In this document: piece after piece, positions 43,159-51,159 of the stretch | Position numbering within the stretch: position 1 is the stretch's first letter | Layout: every line of letters begins with the position of its first letter | Assembly (NCBI GenBank): GCA_022820995.1 | Contig: JAJEEM010000055.1 | Location: 1-58,616 of the forward strand | Source of the DNA: Gemmatimonadota bacterium | GTDB lineage: Bacteria; Gemmatimonadota; Gemmatimonadetes; Palauibacterales; Palauibacteraceae | Direction of reading: 5' to 3' | DNA length: 58,616 bases | Translations under genes and position numbers: made by a program | Notes under the pieces: model-generated | What the model saw: only the letters and a program-made list of their open reading frames with translations | What the model was told of the DNA's origin: nothing | Database searches by the model: none

Positions 43159-43844
43159 GGCCGGCGCGTGTCGCGTTCGGCGCCGTCGCGTGCGGCGTCG
43201 GCCTCGCCGTGTTCGCATGCGCCCCGCCCGACGCGGCGATCGACCGCACGGAGGGCACGGGGGAGCTGCGCGGACTGGCGCTCGAACAGCCGTTCGAGGT
43301 ACCGGAATTCACCCTGACGGACTCCCGCGGGCGCCGCTTCGATTTCCGCCCGGAGACCGCGGGGTCGCTCACGCTGCTCTTCTTCGGCTATACGCACTGC
43401 CCCGACATCTGTCCGGTGCAGATGGCGGTGCTCGGCGCCGCTCTCGACGGCCTTCCGTACGCGGACCGCCGCGAGATCGAAGTCGTCTTCGTGACGACGG
43501 ATCCTGCGCGCGACACCCCGGACCGGCTGCGGAGCTGGCTGGACCTCTTCGACGCATCCTTCGTCGGCCTCAGCGGGGAGGTGGAGACGGTGAACGAGAT
43601 CCAGGCCGGATTCCACCTTCCGCCCGCGCGAATCGAAGAGACCTCGCCCCCGCCGGGCGCGGGAGAGCCGTATTTCGTGGGACACGCGACGCCGATCGTC
43701 GCCGTCACGGGCGACGGCGTGGCGCGGGCGCTGTACCCGAGCGGCGTGCGCCAGACCGACTGGCGGCACGACCTTCCCCTTCTCCTGCGCCTCAACCGGT
43801 CGGTTTCACGGCCGGCGGGCGAAGCGGGCACGAGCGGCGACTGA
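43155..43844 (+). CDS. SCO1/SenC family copper chaperone (lipoprotein)
   Basis: 229 residues with a lipobox (LAVFAC, C22). The thioredoxin-like copper site is intact: C82 and C86 in CPDICP and H177 in VGHATPI. SCO proteins deliver copper to the CuA centre of cytochrome c oxidase and act on the periplasmic side. ATG overlaps the DUF445 stop by 4 nt (ATGA). Directly followed by ctaG, another oxidase assembly factor. Confidence 0.94.
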   Translation: MRPARVAFGAVACGVGLAVFACAPPDAAIDRTEGTGELRGLALEQPFEVPEFTLTDSRGRRFDFRPETAGSLTLLFFGYTHCPDICPVQMAVLGAALDGLPYADRREIEVVFVTTDPARDTPDRLRSWLDLFDASFVGLSGEVETVNEIQAGFHLPPARIEETSPPPGAGEPYFVGHATPIVAVTGDGVARALYPSGVRQTDWRHDLPLLLRLNRSVSRPAGEAGTSGD

Positions 43845-43853
43845 GGCCACGCG

Positions 43854-44639
43854 ATGCAGTGGTGGTGTGCGGCCCAGAGCGTCCCGTGGGACTGGTCGTG
43901 GCGCCCCTATCCGGGCGTCTGGCTCTTCATCGCGTCGCTGTGCCTCGGCTATCGCGCCTTCACCCGCGGCGCCGCGCCTTCGCGACTCGAGATCACCCGC
44001 TTCGCCGGCGGAGCGCTCGCACTCTGGGTCGCGCTGGACTGGCCGGTGGGCGCGCTCGGTTCGGGATACCTGGCTTCGGTGCACATGGTGCAGTTCCTCC
44101 TCATCGCGCTGCTCGCCCCGCCTCTCCTCATCGCGGGGCTTCCGCGCGCGGCGCTTGAGCGGGTGCGCGGCGGCAGGGCCGCCTCCGTTCTCGGGTTCCT
44201 CGCGCGACCGCTCATCGCGCTGCTCTTCTTCCACGCGATCGTCGTCGCGACGCACTGGCCGGAAGTCGTGGACGGCCTCATGGCGTCGCAGGCAGGCTCG
44301 CTCGCGCTCGACATGGCCTGGCTGGCCGGCGGACTCGCCTTCTGGTGGCCCGTCGTGAGTCCGGTCCCGCACCGGCCGCGCTTTCCGCTCGGCGTGCGGA
44401 TCTGCTATCTGATCGCGAGCACGGTGTTGATGACGCTGCCGTATGTCTTCCTGACGTTCGCGGAACTCCCCTTCTACGCGACGTACGAACTCGCGCCTCC
44501 GGTGGGCACGCTCTCCGCGGGCGAAGACCAGCGGCTTGCGGGTCTGATCATGCGGATCGGCGGAGGCACGATCCTGTGGACGGCGGCGGGCGTCGTCTTC
44601 TGGTTCTGGTACCGCTCCGAGAGCGACCCTGTCGGCTGA
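43854..44639 (+). CDS. ctaG: Cytochrome c oxidase assembly protein, caa3 CtaG type
   Basis: 261 residues, seven predicted membrane segments. Typical features are YPGVWLFIASLCLGYR, ASVHMVQFLLIALLAPPLLIAG, FFHAIVVATHWPEVVD and LAGLIMRIGGGTILW. Caa3_CtaG proteins take part in assembling the copper-containing oxidase; the neighbouring SCO1 gene supports the same job. The oxidase subunits are not in this window. Starts 9 nt after the SCO1 gene. Confidence 0.88.
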   Translation: MQWWCAAQSVPWDWSWRPYPGVWLFIASLCLGYRAFTRGAAPSRLEITRFAGGALALWVALDWPVGALGSGYLASVHMVQFLLIALLAPPLLIAGLPRAALERVRGGRAASVLGFLARPLIALLFFHAIVVATHWPEVVDGLMASQAGSLALDMAWLAGGLAFWWPVVSPVPHRPRFPLGVRICYLIASTVLMTLPYVFLTFAELPFYATYELAPPVGTLSAGEDQRLAGLIMRIGGGTILWTAAGVVFWFWYRSESDPVG

Positions 44640-44655
44640 GTGAGGCGAGACGGCG

Positions 44656-44976
44656 CTATTCGCTCACCTGTTCGGCGACCCAGTCCATGTAGGGCGGGGA
44701 GCCGGCGGCCACGGGAATGAAGAGGACTTCCGGGACCGCGTAGGGGTGGAGTTCGCGGATGCGGCGCTCTACGGCATCGCTGCGGGCCGCGGTCGTCTTG
44801 AGGATGCCGAGGGCTTCCGCTTCCTCGCACACCTCGCCCTCCCAGCGATAGACGGAAGTCACGCGGTCGACGACGTTCAGACAGGCGATGAGCCGTTCGT
44901 CGACGAGGGCCCGGCCGAGCCGCACGAGTTGTTCGCGGTCGGGCCCCGTGACGAGCCCGGCCACGACATCGCTCAC
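44656..44976 (-). CDS. cutA: CutA1 divalent cation tolerance protein
   Basis: 106 residues, the usual size of the trimeric CutA1 fold. Signature stretches: LIACLNVVDRVTSVYRWEGEV, EALGILKTTAARSDAVERRI and HPYAVPEVLFIPVAAGSPPYM with the C-terminal tryptophan YMDWVAEQV. Related to copper tolerance in some bacteria, but the general role is unclear. GTG start overlaps the acyl-CoA synthetase stop by 4 nt (GTGA). Converges on ctaG with 16 nt between the stops. Confidence 0.93.
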   Translation of the reverse strand: MSDVVAGLVTGPDREQLVRLGRALVDERLIACLNVVDRVTSVYRWEGEVCEEAEALGILKTTAARSDAVERRIRELHPYAVPEVLFIPVAAGSPPYMDWVAEQVSE

Positions 44977-46844
44977 GGGCGGTCCCGCTCCTTCTCGCGC
45001 CCGCTCATCGCGTCCTCGGCCCGCTCGTAGAGCGCTTCGATCGCGCCGGCGAAACGGGTCTCGATCACGCGGCGCTTGACCTTGAGCGTCGGCGTCAGCT
45101 CCCCGCCCTCGACGGTGAACGGCCCGGGGACGAGGAGCACGTCGCGTGGCCGCTCGTAGTGCGCGAAGTCCCGGCAGTGGTCCCGCACGGCCCGTTCGAT
45201 CATTTCCCGCGTCCTCGCGTCCGTGACGAGGTCGGCGTCCGCCGCTTCCTCGACACCGTGCAGTTCCGGGCGGACGGCCTCGAATTCGGGCACGACGATG
45301 ACGATCGGGAACTTCCGTCCGTCGCCGAGCATCACCGCTTCCGCGACCATCGGGTGCCGCTTGATCTCCGCCTCGACGGGCTGAGGGGCGATGTTCTTTC
45401 CGTAGGCGGTGATGATGAGGTCCTTCTTGCGGTCCGTGATCCGGAGGTACCCGTCTTCGTCGAGTTCGCCGACGTCGCCCGTGTGGAACCAGCCGTCCCC
45501 GTCGATGGCTTCGGCCGTGGCCTCGGGCTTGTTGTAGTAGCCCGCCATGATCTGCGGCCCGCGGACGAGGATCTCGCCGTCCTCGGCGATCCGGATTTCG
45601 GTGCCGGGGATCGGTTTCCCGACCGTGCCGAGGCGGATGGCGTCGATCGGATTGAAGCTGACGGCGGGTGAAGTCTCCGTGAGCCCGTAACCCTCGACGA
45701 TGGGCAGCCGAGCGGCGAAGAAGAAGCGGGCCACGGCGGGCGAGAGGGGGGCGCCGCCGCTCACGAAGTAGCGGACCCGCCCTCCGGTGCGGGCGCGGAG
45801 CTTCGAGAACACGAGGCGATCGGCGAGCGCGGACTGGAGACGGAGACCCGGCCCGACCCGGCGTCCCTCGAGTTCCGCCATCGCGCGCGCTTCCCCGACG
45901 CGACGCGCCCAGTCGAAGATCTTCTGCTTCGCGCCGCCGCCCTCCCGGGCGCTGGCTTCGGCCCTCTCGAGCACCTTTTCGAACACGCGCGGAACGGCCG
46001 CCATGAAGGTGGGCGAGACCTCGCCGAGATCCCGGGCCACGGTGTTGGGGGACTCCGCGTACGCGACCGTGACCCCCGCTCGCCACATGATGTAGTGGCC
46101 GACCGTGCGCTCGAACACGTGCGCGAGCGGCAGGAGCGCGAGGGCCACGTAGGTGGAGTCGATCGGGAAGACGCGCAGCGCCATGTCCGCGTTCGAATGG
46201 AAGTTGGCGTGCGTGAGCATCACGCCCTTCGGATCGCCGGTCGTGCCGGAGGTGTAGATGAGCGTCGCCAGGTCTTCCGGACGCGTCTTTCGGGCGTGCG
46301 CCTCGTAGGTCGACGCAAGCGCTTCGGGCGCGGCCTCGCCGAGGTCGGAGAGGTCGTCCAGCTGCATCGTGGCGAGCGAGGACCCCTCGGGCGCCGCCAC
46401 GGGCCCGAAGGCGATCGCCAGCTCCAGAGCGGGAAGGTCGCCTTCTACCTCCGCGACCTTGTCCAGTTGCTCCTGGTCTTCGACGAATACGGCCCGGGCG
46501 CCGGAGTCCGCGAGGATGTAGCGCACCTGGTCGGCGGGAAGCACCGGGTACACGGGGACGGAGGTGAGCCCCGCCATGACGATGCCCCAGTCGGCCAGCG
46601 CCCAATCGAGGCGGGTCTGCGAGAGGATCGCGACGCGGTCGCCCGCCTCGAATCCCCGGGTCCGGAGCCCGAGCGCGACAGCGCGAGCGCGGCGTCCGAT
46701 GTCATCGGTGGAGGTCGAAACCCAGACGCCGTCCGCTCCCCGCGTCCGCGCCGCATCATCCCGCGGCCGCGAGAGCCCGTCGAGGAAGAGCTCCGGCAGT
46801 GTGCCGGGCCGATAGTCGTCCGGGAGCGGGCTCGAGACTTGCAC
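44973..46844 (-). CDS. Long-chain acyl-CoA synthetase (AMP-forming)
   Basis: 623 residues. Adenylate-forming motifs are complete: P-loop LIYTSGTTGDPKGV, YGLTETSPAVS, and the C-terminal domain with GWFHTGDVGELDEDGYLRI, TDRKKDLIITAYGKNIAP. It activates fatty acids to acyl-CoA via acyl-AMP. GTG start (VQVSSPLPDD) 19 nt after the TPR gene stop; a longer frame would overlap it. Length and the RKKDLIIT segment fit the FadD15-like class of large FACL proteins. Confidence 0.93.
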   Translation of the reverse strand: MQVSSPLPDDYRPGTLPELFLDGLSRPRDDAARTRGADGVWVSTSTDDIGRRARAVALGLRTRGFEAGDRVAILSQTRLDWALADWGIVMAGLTSVPVYPVLPADQVRYILADSGARAVFVEDQEQLDKVAEVEGDLPALELAIAFGPVAAPEGSSLATMQLDDLSDLGEAAPEALASTYEAHARKTRPEDLATLIYTSGTTGDPKGVMLTHANFHSNADMALRVFPIDSTYVALALLPLAHVFERTVGHYIMWRAGVTVAYAESPNTVARDLGEVSPTFMAAVPRVFEKVLERAEASAREGGGAKQKIFDWARRVGEARAMAELEGRRVGPGLRLQSALADRLVFSKLRARTGGRVRYFVSGGAPLSPAVARFFFAARLPIVEGYGLTETSPAVSFNPIDAIRLGTVGKPIPGTEIRIAEDGEILVRGPQIMAGYYNKPEATAEAIDGDGWFHTGDVGELDEDGYLRITDRKKDLIITAYGKNIAPQPVEAEIKRHPMVAEAVMLGDGRKFPIVIVVPEFEAVRPELHGVEEAADADLVTDARTREMIERAVRDHCRDFAHYERPRDVLLVPGPFTVEGGELTPTLKVKRRVIETRFAGAIEALYERAEDAMSGREKERDRP

Positions 46845-46863
46845 GCTGGCGGTGCGCGGGCCG

Positions 46864-47310
46864 CTAGTGCGCGACCGATTCCGCGGCCGGCACACCCAGC
46901 CGCTGGAGCGTGCGACGGGCATGCTCGAGATGCTTCGGTTCCTCCCGGTCGCCGCGCGCGTAGGCCAGAAACTCCTGAAGGTGGCGCGAGGCTTCCCGCT
47001 CGGCGCCCTTCTTCAACAGGAGAAACGCCAGGCCATAGTGCGCCGCGGTGCTGCGAGGGCGCTCCTCGAGCGCGGACCCGTACGCGCGAACGGCATCATC
47101 GGTCAGTCCGATGTGCGTGTACACCACGGCCATCTGTTCCAGCGTGGCCGGATGCCGCGGGTTGTACTTCAAGGAGAGACGAAACGAGATGAGCGCCTCA
47201 TGGTAGAGCTCCTGCCGAACCAGCTCCACGCCTTCCTCATAGAAATCCGGCTGCCTGCGTCGGCGCCGTCCGTCACTGTCCCAGATCTTCCACCACACCG
47301 TACCACCCAT
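46864..47310 (-). CDS. TPR-repeat protein
   Basis: 148 residues. About three tetratricopeptide repeats are visible (YEEGVELVRQELYHEALISF; PATLEQMAVVYTHIGLTDDA; STAAHYGLAFLLLKKGAERE), a protein-protein interaction scaffold. No signal peptide; the N-terminus is short and basic (GRRRRRQ). The ATG (MGGTVWWKIW) has a strong ribosome binding site (GGAGGTGG) 1-8 nt upstream region, better than the longer alternative. A near-consensus promoter lies 75 nt upstream. Confidence 0.82.
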   Translation of the reverse strand: MGGTVWWKIWDSDGRRRRRQPDFYEEGVELVRQELYHEALISFRLSLKYNPRHPATLEQMAVVYTHIGLTDDAVRAYGSALEERPRSTAAHYGLAFLLLKKGAEREASRHLQEFLAYARGDREEPKHLEHARRTLQRLGVPAAESVAH

Positions 47311-47390
47311 GCCACCTCCCCCGAGCGAGCTGGATTTACATCTCACTCAACCACCTTCCACACACCCCACACATCTGGCGACAACGGGGA

Positions 47391-47418
47391 ATTATAGCGG
47401 CTTGTCAAGCTGTGGCAA
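47391..47418 (-). promoter_or_regulatory. Near-consensus sigma-70 promoter for the TPR/acyl-CoA synthetase/cutA unit
   Basis: On the minus strand TTGCCA (47418-47413) and a perfect TATAAT (47396-47391) are 16 nt apart. The start would be near 47384, giving a leader of about 75 nt before the TPR gene. This is the best promoter match I see in the window. Confidence 0.75.
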
Positions 47419-47442
47419 CTTTTGGGTCAAGCTGTTGCAACT
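47405..47442. repeat. Direct repeat of 16 bp overlapping the promoter
   Basis: Two copies of TCAAGCTGTKGCAACT (47405-47420 and 47427-47442) differ at one base and are 22 bp apart, two helical turns. Copy 1 covers the -35 box, copy 2 the stop codon of the upstream gene. This is the layout of a tandem regulator binding site. Confidence 0.7.
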
Positions 47443-48116
47443 CCCTGACTGCGTTCGCCGACCCATACGGTGGCGTCGGAGGCGATCTCCGCGAACTCCG
47501 ACGCGGCGAGCGAGTCGAGGTCCGCGGGGGTCGGCGCCTCCACGACAAGGCGCGCGCCCGGTCGCGCGCAGCGCGTGATCTCGGACAGCTGGAGCGCCAT
47601 GGGAGCGGCGAGCGCGATGCCGTGCAGCGCGCCCGAGCGGATCGGCCAGCGGCGCGGCGCGGCGCCCAGCAGTGGATCGACGCCGGCTACGAGATCCTCG
47701 ACGGCCATGGTGGCCGGGGGAGAGCCGTCGCCGGGATCCGGCAGCCAGACGATGGCCTCGAGGCGGTCTCCGAGGCGGGCGATGGCAGCGGCGTGCGCGG
47801 CGAGCCGGGGGCCGAGGAGCACGACCATGCCCGCGCGGTCGCTCACGCCCAGCAGGGCCGCGAGGCGCATTGCCGCCTCCGGAGAGGCCTCCCGGGCCGG
47901 GTCCGCGGTGCCGGCACCCGGCGTGGCGCGCCGGGCGACATCGGACAGATCGAACCGCATCGTCCCGCGGCGGATGGGCACCTCGATCTCGCACAGGGGA
48001 CAGCCCAGCCGTCCCTCGACGACGCGACGCGACTCCGCCCGTTCGACGAAGGCGACGAGCCCGGCCGACGCCCCGCAGTCGGGACAGTCCAGGACCTCAG
48101 CGAGTTCGAGAAACAT
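47427..48116 (-). CDS. Zinc-ribbon protein of unknown function
   Basis: 229 residues. The first 50 form a Trm112-like zinc ribbon of two CxxC knuckles (CPDC at about 11-14, CPLC at about 39-42). The rest looks like a reduced Rossmann-type domain (MVVLLGPRLAAHAAAIARLG, EITRCARPGARLVVEAP), resembling SAM-dependent methyltransferases without a recognisable glycine-rich SAM loop. Probably inactive or very divergent. Lies 39 nt after folE in the same direction. Confidence 0.7.
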   Translation of the reverse strand: MFLELAEVLDCPDCGASAGLVAFVERAESRRVVEGRLGCPLCEIEVPIRRGTMRFDLSDVARRATPGAGTADPAREASPEAAMRLAALLGVSDRAGMVVLLGPRLAAHAAAIARLGDRLEAIVWLPDPGDGSPPATMAVEDLVAGVDPLLGAAPRRWPIRSGALHGIALAAPMALQLSEITRCARPGARLVVEAPTPADLDSLAASEFAEIASDATVWVGERSQGVATA

Positions 48117-48155
48117 GCCGCCCCATGCCGTCCACCTCCGCCCCGTGCCGCCTCG

Positions 48156-48716
48156 CTAGTGCGAGTTCGTCAGGCGGAGGAATTCCTCGCGCGTCCGGTG
48201 ATCCCGCCGGAACAGGCCGCGCACCGCACTCGTGATCGTCTTGGAATTCTGCTTCTCGACACCCCTCATCATCATGCAGAGGTGAATGGCCTCCACGACG
48301 ACCCCTACGCCCTGCGGGTTGAGCGCGTCCTCGATCGCCTGCGCGATTTCCTCGGTCAGGCGCTCCTGAAGCTGAAGCCGGCGGGCGAATACGTCGACGA
48401 TGCGGGGGAGCTTGGAGATCCCGACGATGCGTCCGTCCGGGATGTACGCGATGTGCGCCTTGCCGAAGAACGGGAGCATGTGGTGTTCGCACAGCGAATA
48501 GACTTCGATGTCCTTGACGATGACCATCGAATCGTGACGTTCCTCGAAGAGCGCCGTCCCGATGACCTCATCGACGGTCTGGCCGTAGCCGCGGGTAAGA
48601 AACTCGAGGGCCGCGGCCACGCGGGCCGGCGTCCGGACGAGCCCCTCGCGGCCGGGGTCTTCGCCGAGCAGTTCGAGCTGTTCGCGGACGAGACGCGACA
48701 GGCGCTCTTCGCTCAC
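48156..48716 (-). CDS. folE: GTP cyclohydrolase I
   Basis: 186 residues. Converts GTP to 7,8-dihydroneopterin triphosphate, the first step to tetrahydrofolate. The zinc-site residues C76, H78/H79 ([19 protein letters not shown]) and C147 (HLCMMMRGV) are present, plus [11 protein letters not shown] of the active-site helix. GTG start has a strong ribosome binding site (GGAGGA at 48726-48721). The gene is preceded by a structured leader with an intrinsic terminator (48788-48975), which suggests regulation by premature termination. Confidence 0.96.
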   Translation of the reverse strand: MSEERLSRLVREQLELLGEDPGREGLVRTPARVAAALEFLTRGYGQTVDEVIGTALFEERHDSMVIVKDIEVYSLCEHHMLPFFGKAHIAYIPDGRIVGISKLPRIVDVFARRLQLQERLTEEIAQAIEDALNPQGVGVVVEAIHLCMMMRGVEKQNSKTITSAVRGLFRRDHRTREEFLRLTNSH

Positions 48717-48787
48717 GATCTCCTCCAGCAGTGCTCCGGGATTCGCCCCGGTGGATGCGGGGCGTCGCCACACCCCGCCCGGGATGC

Positions 48788-48813
48788 AAAAGGGGCGACC
48801 CGTGGGTCACCCC
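48788..48813 (-). terminator. Intrinsic terminator (attenuator) upstream of folE
   Basis: On the minus strand a 9-bp stem GGGGTGACC/GGTCGCCCC (one G-U pair) with a CACG loop is followed by TTTT at 48791-48788. The same pair would be a C-A mismatch on the plus strand, so the minus direction is favoured. It lies between the leader element and the folE ribosome binding site, about 60 nt before the latter, where it would act as an attenuator. Confidence 0.62.
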
Positions 48814-48825
48814 CCCTGTAGAATC

Positions 48826-48970
48826 GGATGCAGGGAGATTTCTTGAAGCCCTCCGCAACACGGTTCGGCCCCTCCCATCGGTTTTCGCCGTCCCCGCAGG
48901 GCATGACGTCCGCCTCCGGATCGGAGACTCTACGGGCAATTGTTGGCTCAAGAAATATGGCCCTGCATCC
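48826..48970 (-). ncRNA. Structured RNA element in the folE leader (riboswitch-like, family unknown)
   Basis: A 145-nt element closed by a long helix: GGATGCAGGG pairs with CCCTGCATCC (10 bp), then after an internal loop TTTCTTGA pairs with TCAAGAAA (8 bp) and GCC with GGC (3 bp). Inside are small hairpins, CTCCG-ATC-CGGAG, GTC..CCC-TGC-GGG..GAC and CGG-CGAAAA-CCG. The 3' strand of the closing helix (48838-48831) can alternatively pair with 48818-48811, invading the terminator arm. I do not recognise it as THF, 6S, SRP or another known RNA. Structure is seen; function is inferred. Confidence 0.55.
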
Positions 48971-48980
48971 GTCTTCGTGA

Positions 48981-49009
48981 AGGTTAGTGCCGCTTCGGGT
49001 TCGCGGCAA
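48981..49009 (-). promoter_or_regulatory. Putative promoter of the folE leader transcript
   Basis: On the minus strand TTGCCG (49009-49004) and TAACCT (48986-48981) are 17 nt apart, predicting a start near 48974-48975, within 5 nt of the 5' end of the closing helix. The boxes match the consensus at four and three positions; the positional fit is the main support. Confidence 0.45.
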
Positions 49010-49099
49010 ACCCCTCCGGCGCACGCGGAACGGGCGACGGTGGCGCCCGGCGATCATCGAAGTCATGATGCTTCCGGACATCTTCCCAACGGAGGCGCC

Positions 49100-49384
49100 A
49101 TGGCCCGCCGACCCTCTACGCCACGTTCCGTCACGTCGTCGCAGGAGGTGACGGACGAACAACTCGACGCGTACATCCACACGCGCCTCGCACTGCTCGG
49201 GGTCGATCTCTCCGTGCTCCCCGCCGAGGACGAGGATGCGCCGGCCGATCAACGCCGCATCATGGCGTCCGCCAGGCGCTTCCTGAGGTCGACGCCCGGG
49301 GCGATCGCCGACTTCGAATTCGATCCGCTGGGGCCGGCGCCCGCTATCTATCCCGCCGAAGTGAGCGCGCGGAACCGTGGGTAA
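49100..49384 (+). CDS. Small protein coupled to the amidase, unknown function
   Basis: 94 residues without signal peptide or membrane segment. It has a helical middle (VTDEQLDAYIHTRLALLGVD, then RRIMASARRFLRS) and an extended proline-rich end (DFEFDPLGPAPAIYPAE). ATG has a ribosome binding site (GGAGG). Its stop overlaps the amidase GTG start by 8 nt (GTGGGTAA). Size, helical start and extended tail recall GatC-like and AtzG-like partners of amidase-signature enzymes, but no sequence match is claimed. Confidence 0.7.
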   Translation: MARRPSTPRSVTSSQEVTDEQLDAYIHTRLALLGVDLSVLPAEDEDAPADQRRIMASARRFLRSTPGAIADFEFDPLGPAPAIYPAEVSARNRG

Positions 49385-51152
49385 GTTGAACCGGCGCCGC
49401 TTCCTCGAGCGGATGACGGCGCTGACCGCGACGGCCGCTGCGACGCCCGGGGCGCTGGGCGCGATCTCCCGCGCGGGGTCCCGATTCCCCGGAGAGACGG
49501 GAGCGGGCAGCCGGGCCGTGGCCGGACGCCCCGACGAACCGGACCTTCCGCCGGCGGGCCGTCCGCAGCCCGCGGACCCGACCGAACTCACGCTCGCCGA
49601 GGCGGCGCGGCTCCTTCGCGACGGCGATGTGGGCGCGGTCGAACTCGTGGAGGCGTATCTCGCGCGGATCGGCCGGTGGGACCCCCGCTATCAGGCGTTC
49701 AACACCGTGGTTTCCCAGGCCGCCCTCGAGGCGGCCCGCACCGCCGACCGGACGCGCGGCCGGGCGCCGCTGACCGGCGTGCCGCTCGCGATCAAGGACA
49801 ACTACTTCACGGCCGGGGTCCGCACGACGGCCAACTCGTTCATCTTCGAGGACTTCGTGCCGGACTTCGACGCGACCTCGTGGGCCCGGCTTCGCGACGC
49901 GGGCGCGATCTTGCTCGGCAAGACCCAGATGGGACCGCTCGCGACGACGGCCGCCTCTACCCCCACCGGAGAGCGCACGACGGTGAACGCGTGGGCGCCG
50001 CACCACGACGGTGTGAGCCCGGGCGGGTCGTCGAGCGGATCGGCGACGGCGGTCGCGGCCCGCATGGCCGCGTCGAGCACCGGCACGCAGACGGGCGGCT
50101 CGATCACGAACCCCTCGAACGCGCAGGGCCTCACGGGCATCAAGCCGACGATGGGCCGGGTCTCGCTGCACGGCATCCTCCCGCTCACCTACACGCGGGA
50201 TCACCCGGGCCCCCTGGCCAGGGACGCGGTCGACGCCGCGCTGATGCTGCAGGTCATGGCGGGGCCCGACCCCGCGGACCCCCGGTCGCTCGGCCTCCCG
50301 CCGGTCCCGGACTACCTGGGGGCGGTACGCGAGGATGCCGGCGCGCTCACGCATCCGGAGCGGCGGGGGGCGGTGCGGATCGGCGTCCTGCCGGACTTTC
50401 TCGACGAGCCCGAGCCGCCGGAGGACCCCGAACCCGACCCGGACCCGGATGTCGACCGCATCGGGAGTTCGTTCCCGCGGCGGGAGCGGACGCAGGCGGC
50501 GTACCGCCGCGAAGTGGCAACGGCGGAGGCGCGGCGGCGCATGCTCGCGACCCTCGAGGAGATGGGAGCGGAAACCGTCGAACTCGACTTCCCGACCCGC
50601 TGGGAGACGCTGACGAGCTTCAACTTCAACAACGTGCGGCTCCCGGAGCGCTCCGAGATCTTCCTCGAACACCTTCGGGACGACGTGAGGAAGTTCGGCG
50701 TCTCGCTCGCGCCATGGATCAACGGGCTGCTCCTTCCCGCGGCGGAGTACGTGCGGGGCTCGCGGGCCCGGCTCGTCCTCCTGAGGGAGATCCTCGACGA
50801 GGTGTTCGGCCGCTGCGATCTCGTGACGCAGACCGCGCCCTTCCCCTTCGACATGGTGGGGCTGCCGCTCATCGGCTTCCCGATCGGGTTCGAGACCGGG
50901 TCGACGGGATACCCGAGGCCCATCGGGGGCATGTTCGGCGCGGAACCCTACGCGGAGCACCACCTGCTCGCCGTCATCGCGGCGTACCAGCGCGCGACGG
51001 ACTGGCACCTGCGGCGTCCGGCGGACCCCGGCGAACTCCGGCCCGCCGAAGGGGACGGGGGCGGCCCGCGCGACGGAGCCGATGGCTCGCGCGGCCGCGA
51101 CCGTTCACCGGGACGCTACGATCTGTTCGATGTGATGGAGCGCGGCGAATAG
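49377..51152 (+). CDS. Amidase-signature family enzyme with Tat-type signal
   Basis: 591 residues. The N-terminus NRRRFLERM followed by an alanine-rich stretch fits a twin-arginine signal, so export of the folded enzyme is likely. The amidase-signature triad is in place: K in AIKDNYF, the serine-rich loop GGSSSGSATA and the nucleophile S in GTQTGGSI. It hydrolyses an amide of unknown identity. A proline/aspartate-rich insert lies around 355-375. GTG start overlaps the 94-residue gene by 8 nt. It converges on the gamma-glutamyltransferase gene with 7 nt between stops. Confidence 0.92.
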   Translation: MGKLNRRRFLERMTALTATAAATPGALGAISRAGSRFPGETGAGSRAVAGRPDEPDLPPAGRPQPADPTELTLAEAARLLRDGDVGAVELVEAYLARIGRWDPRYQAFNTVVSQAALEAARTADRTRGRAPLTGVPLAIKDNYFTAGVRTTANSFIFEDFVPDFDATSWARLRDAGAILLGKTQMGPLATTAASTPTGERTTVNAWAPHHDGVSPGGSSSGSATAVAARMAASSTGTQTGGSITNPSNAQGLTGIKPTMGRVSLHGILPLTYTRDHPGPLARDAVDAALMLQVMAGPDPADPRSLGLPPVPDYLGAVREDAGALTHPERRGAVRIGVLPDFLDEPEPPEDPEPDPDPDVDRIGSSFPRRERTQAAYRREVATAEARRRMLATLEEMGAETVELDFPTRWETLTSFNFNNVRLPERSEIFLEHLRDDVRKFGVSLAPWINGLLLPAAEYVRGSRARLVLLREILDEVFGRCDLVTQTAPFPFDMVGLPLIGFPIGFETGSTGYPRPIGGMFGAEPYAEHHLLAVIAAYQRATDWHLRRPADPGELRPAEGDGGGPRDGADGSRGRDRSPGRYDLFDVMERGE

Positions 51153-51159
51153 AGCGCCG

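Noticed and set aside
48826..48970. Reading the folE leader element as 6S RNA
   Set aside because: Size with terminator (about 188 nt) and a long closing helix fit, but the interior folds into several small hairpins rather than one rod with a central bubble, and the position between promoter and folE with an attenuator fits a cis-acting leader better. Not excluded.
48713..49591. Long minus-strand open frame over the folE leader
   Set aside because: It crosses the promoter, the structured element and the plus-strand small gene, and has no recognisable domain; folE itself uses a GTG with a strong ribosome binding site.
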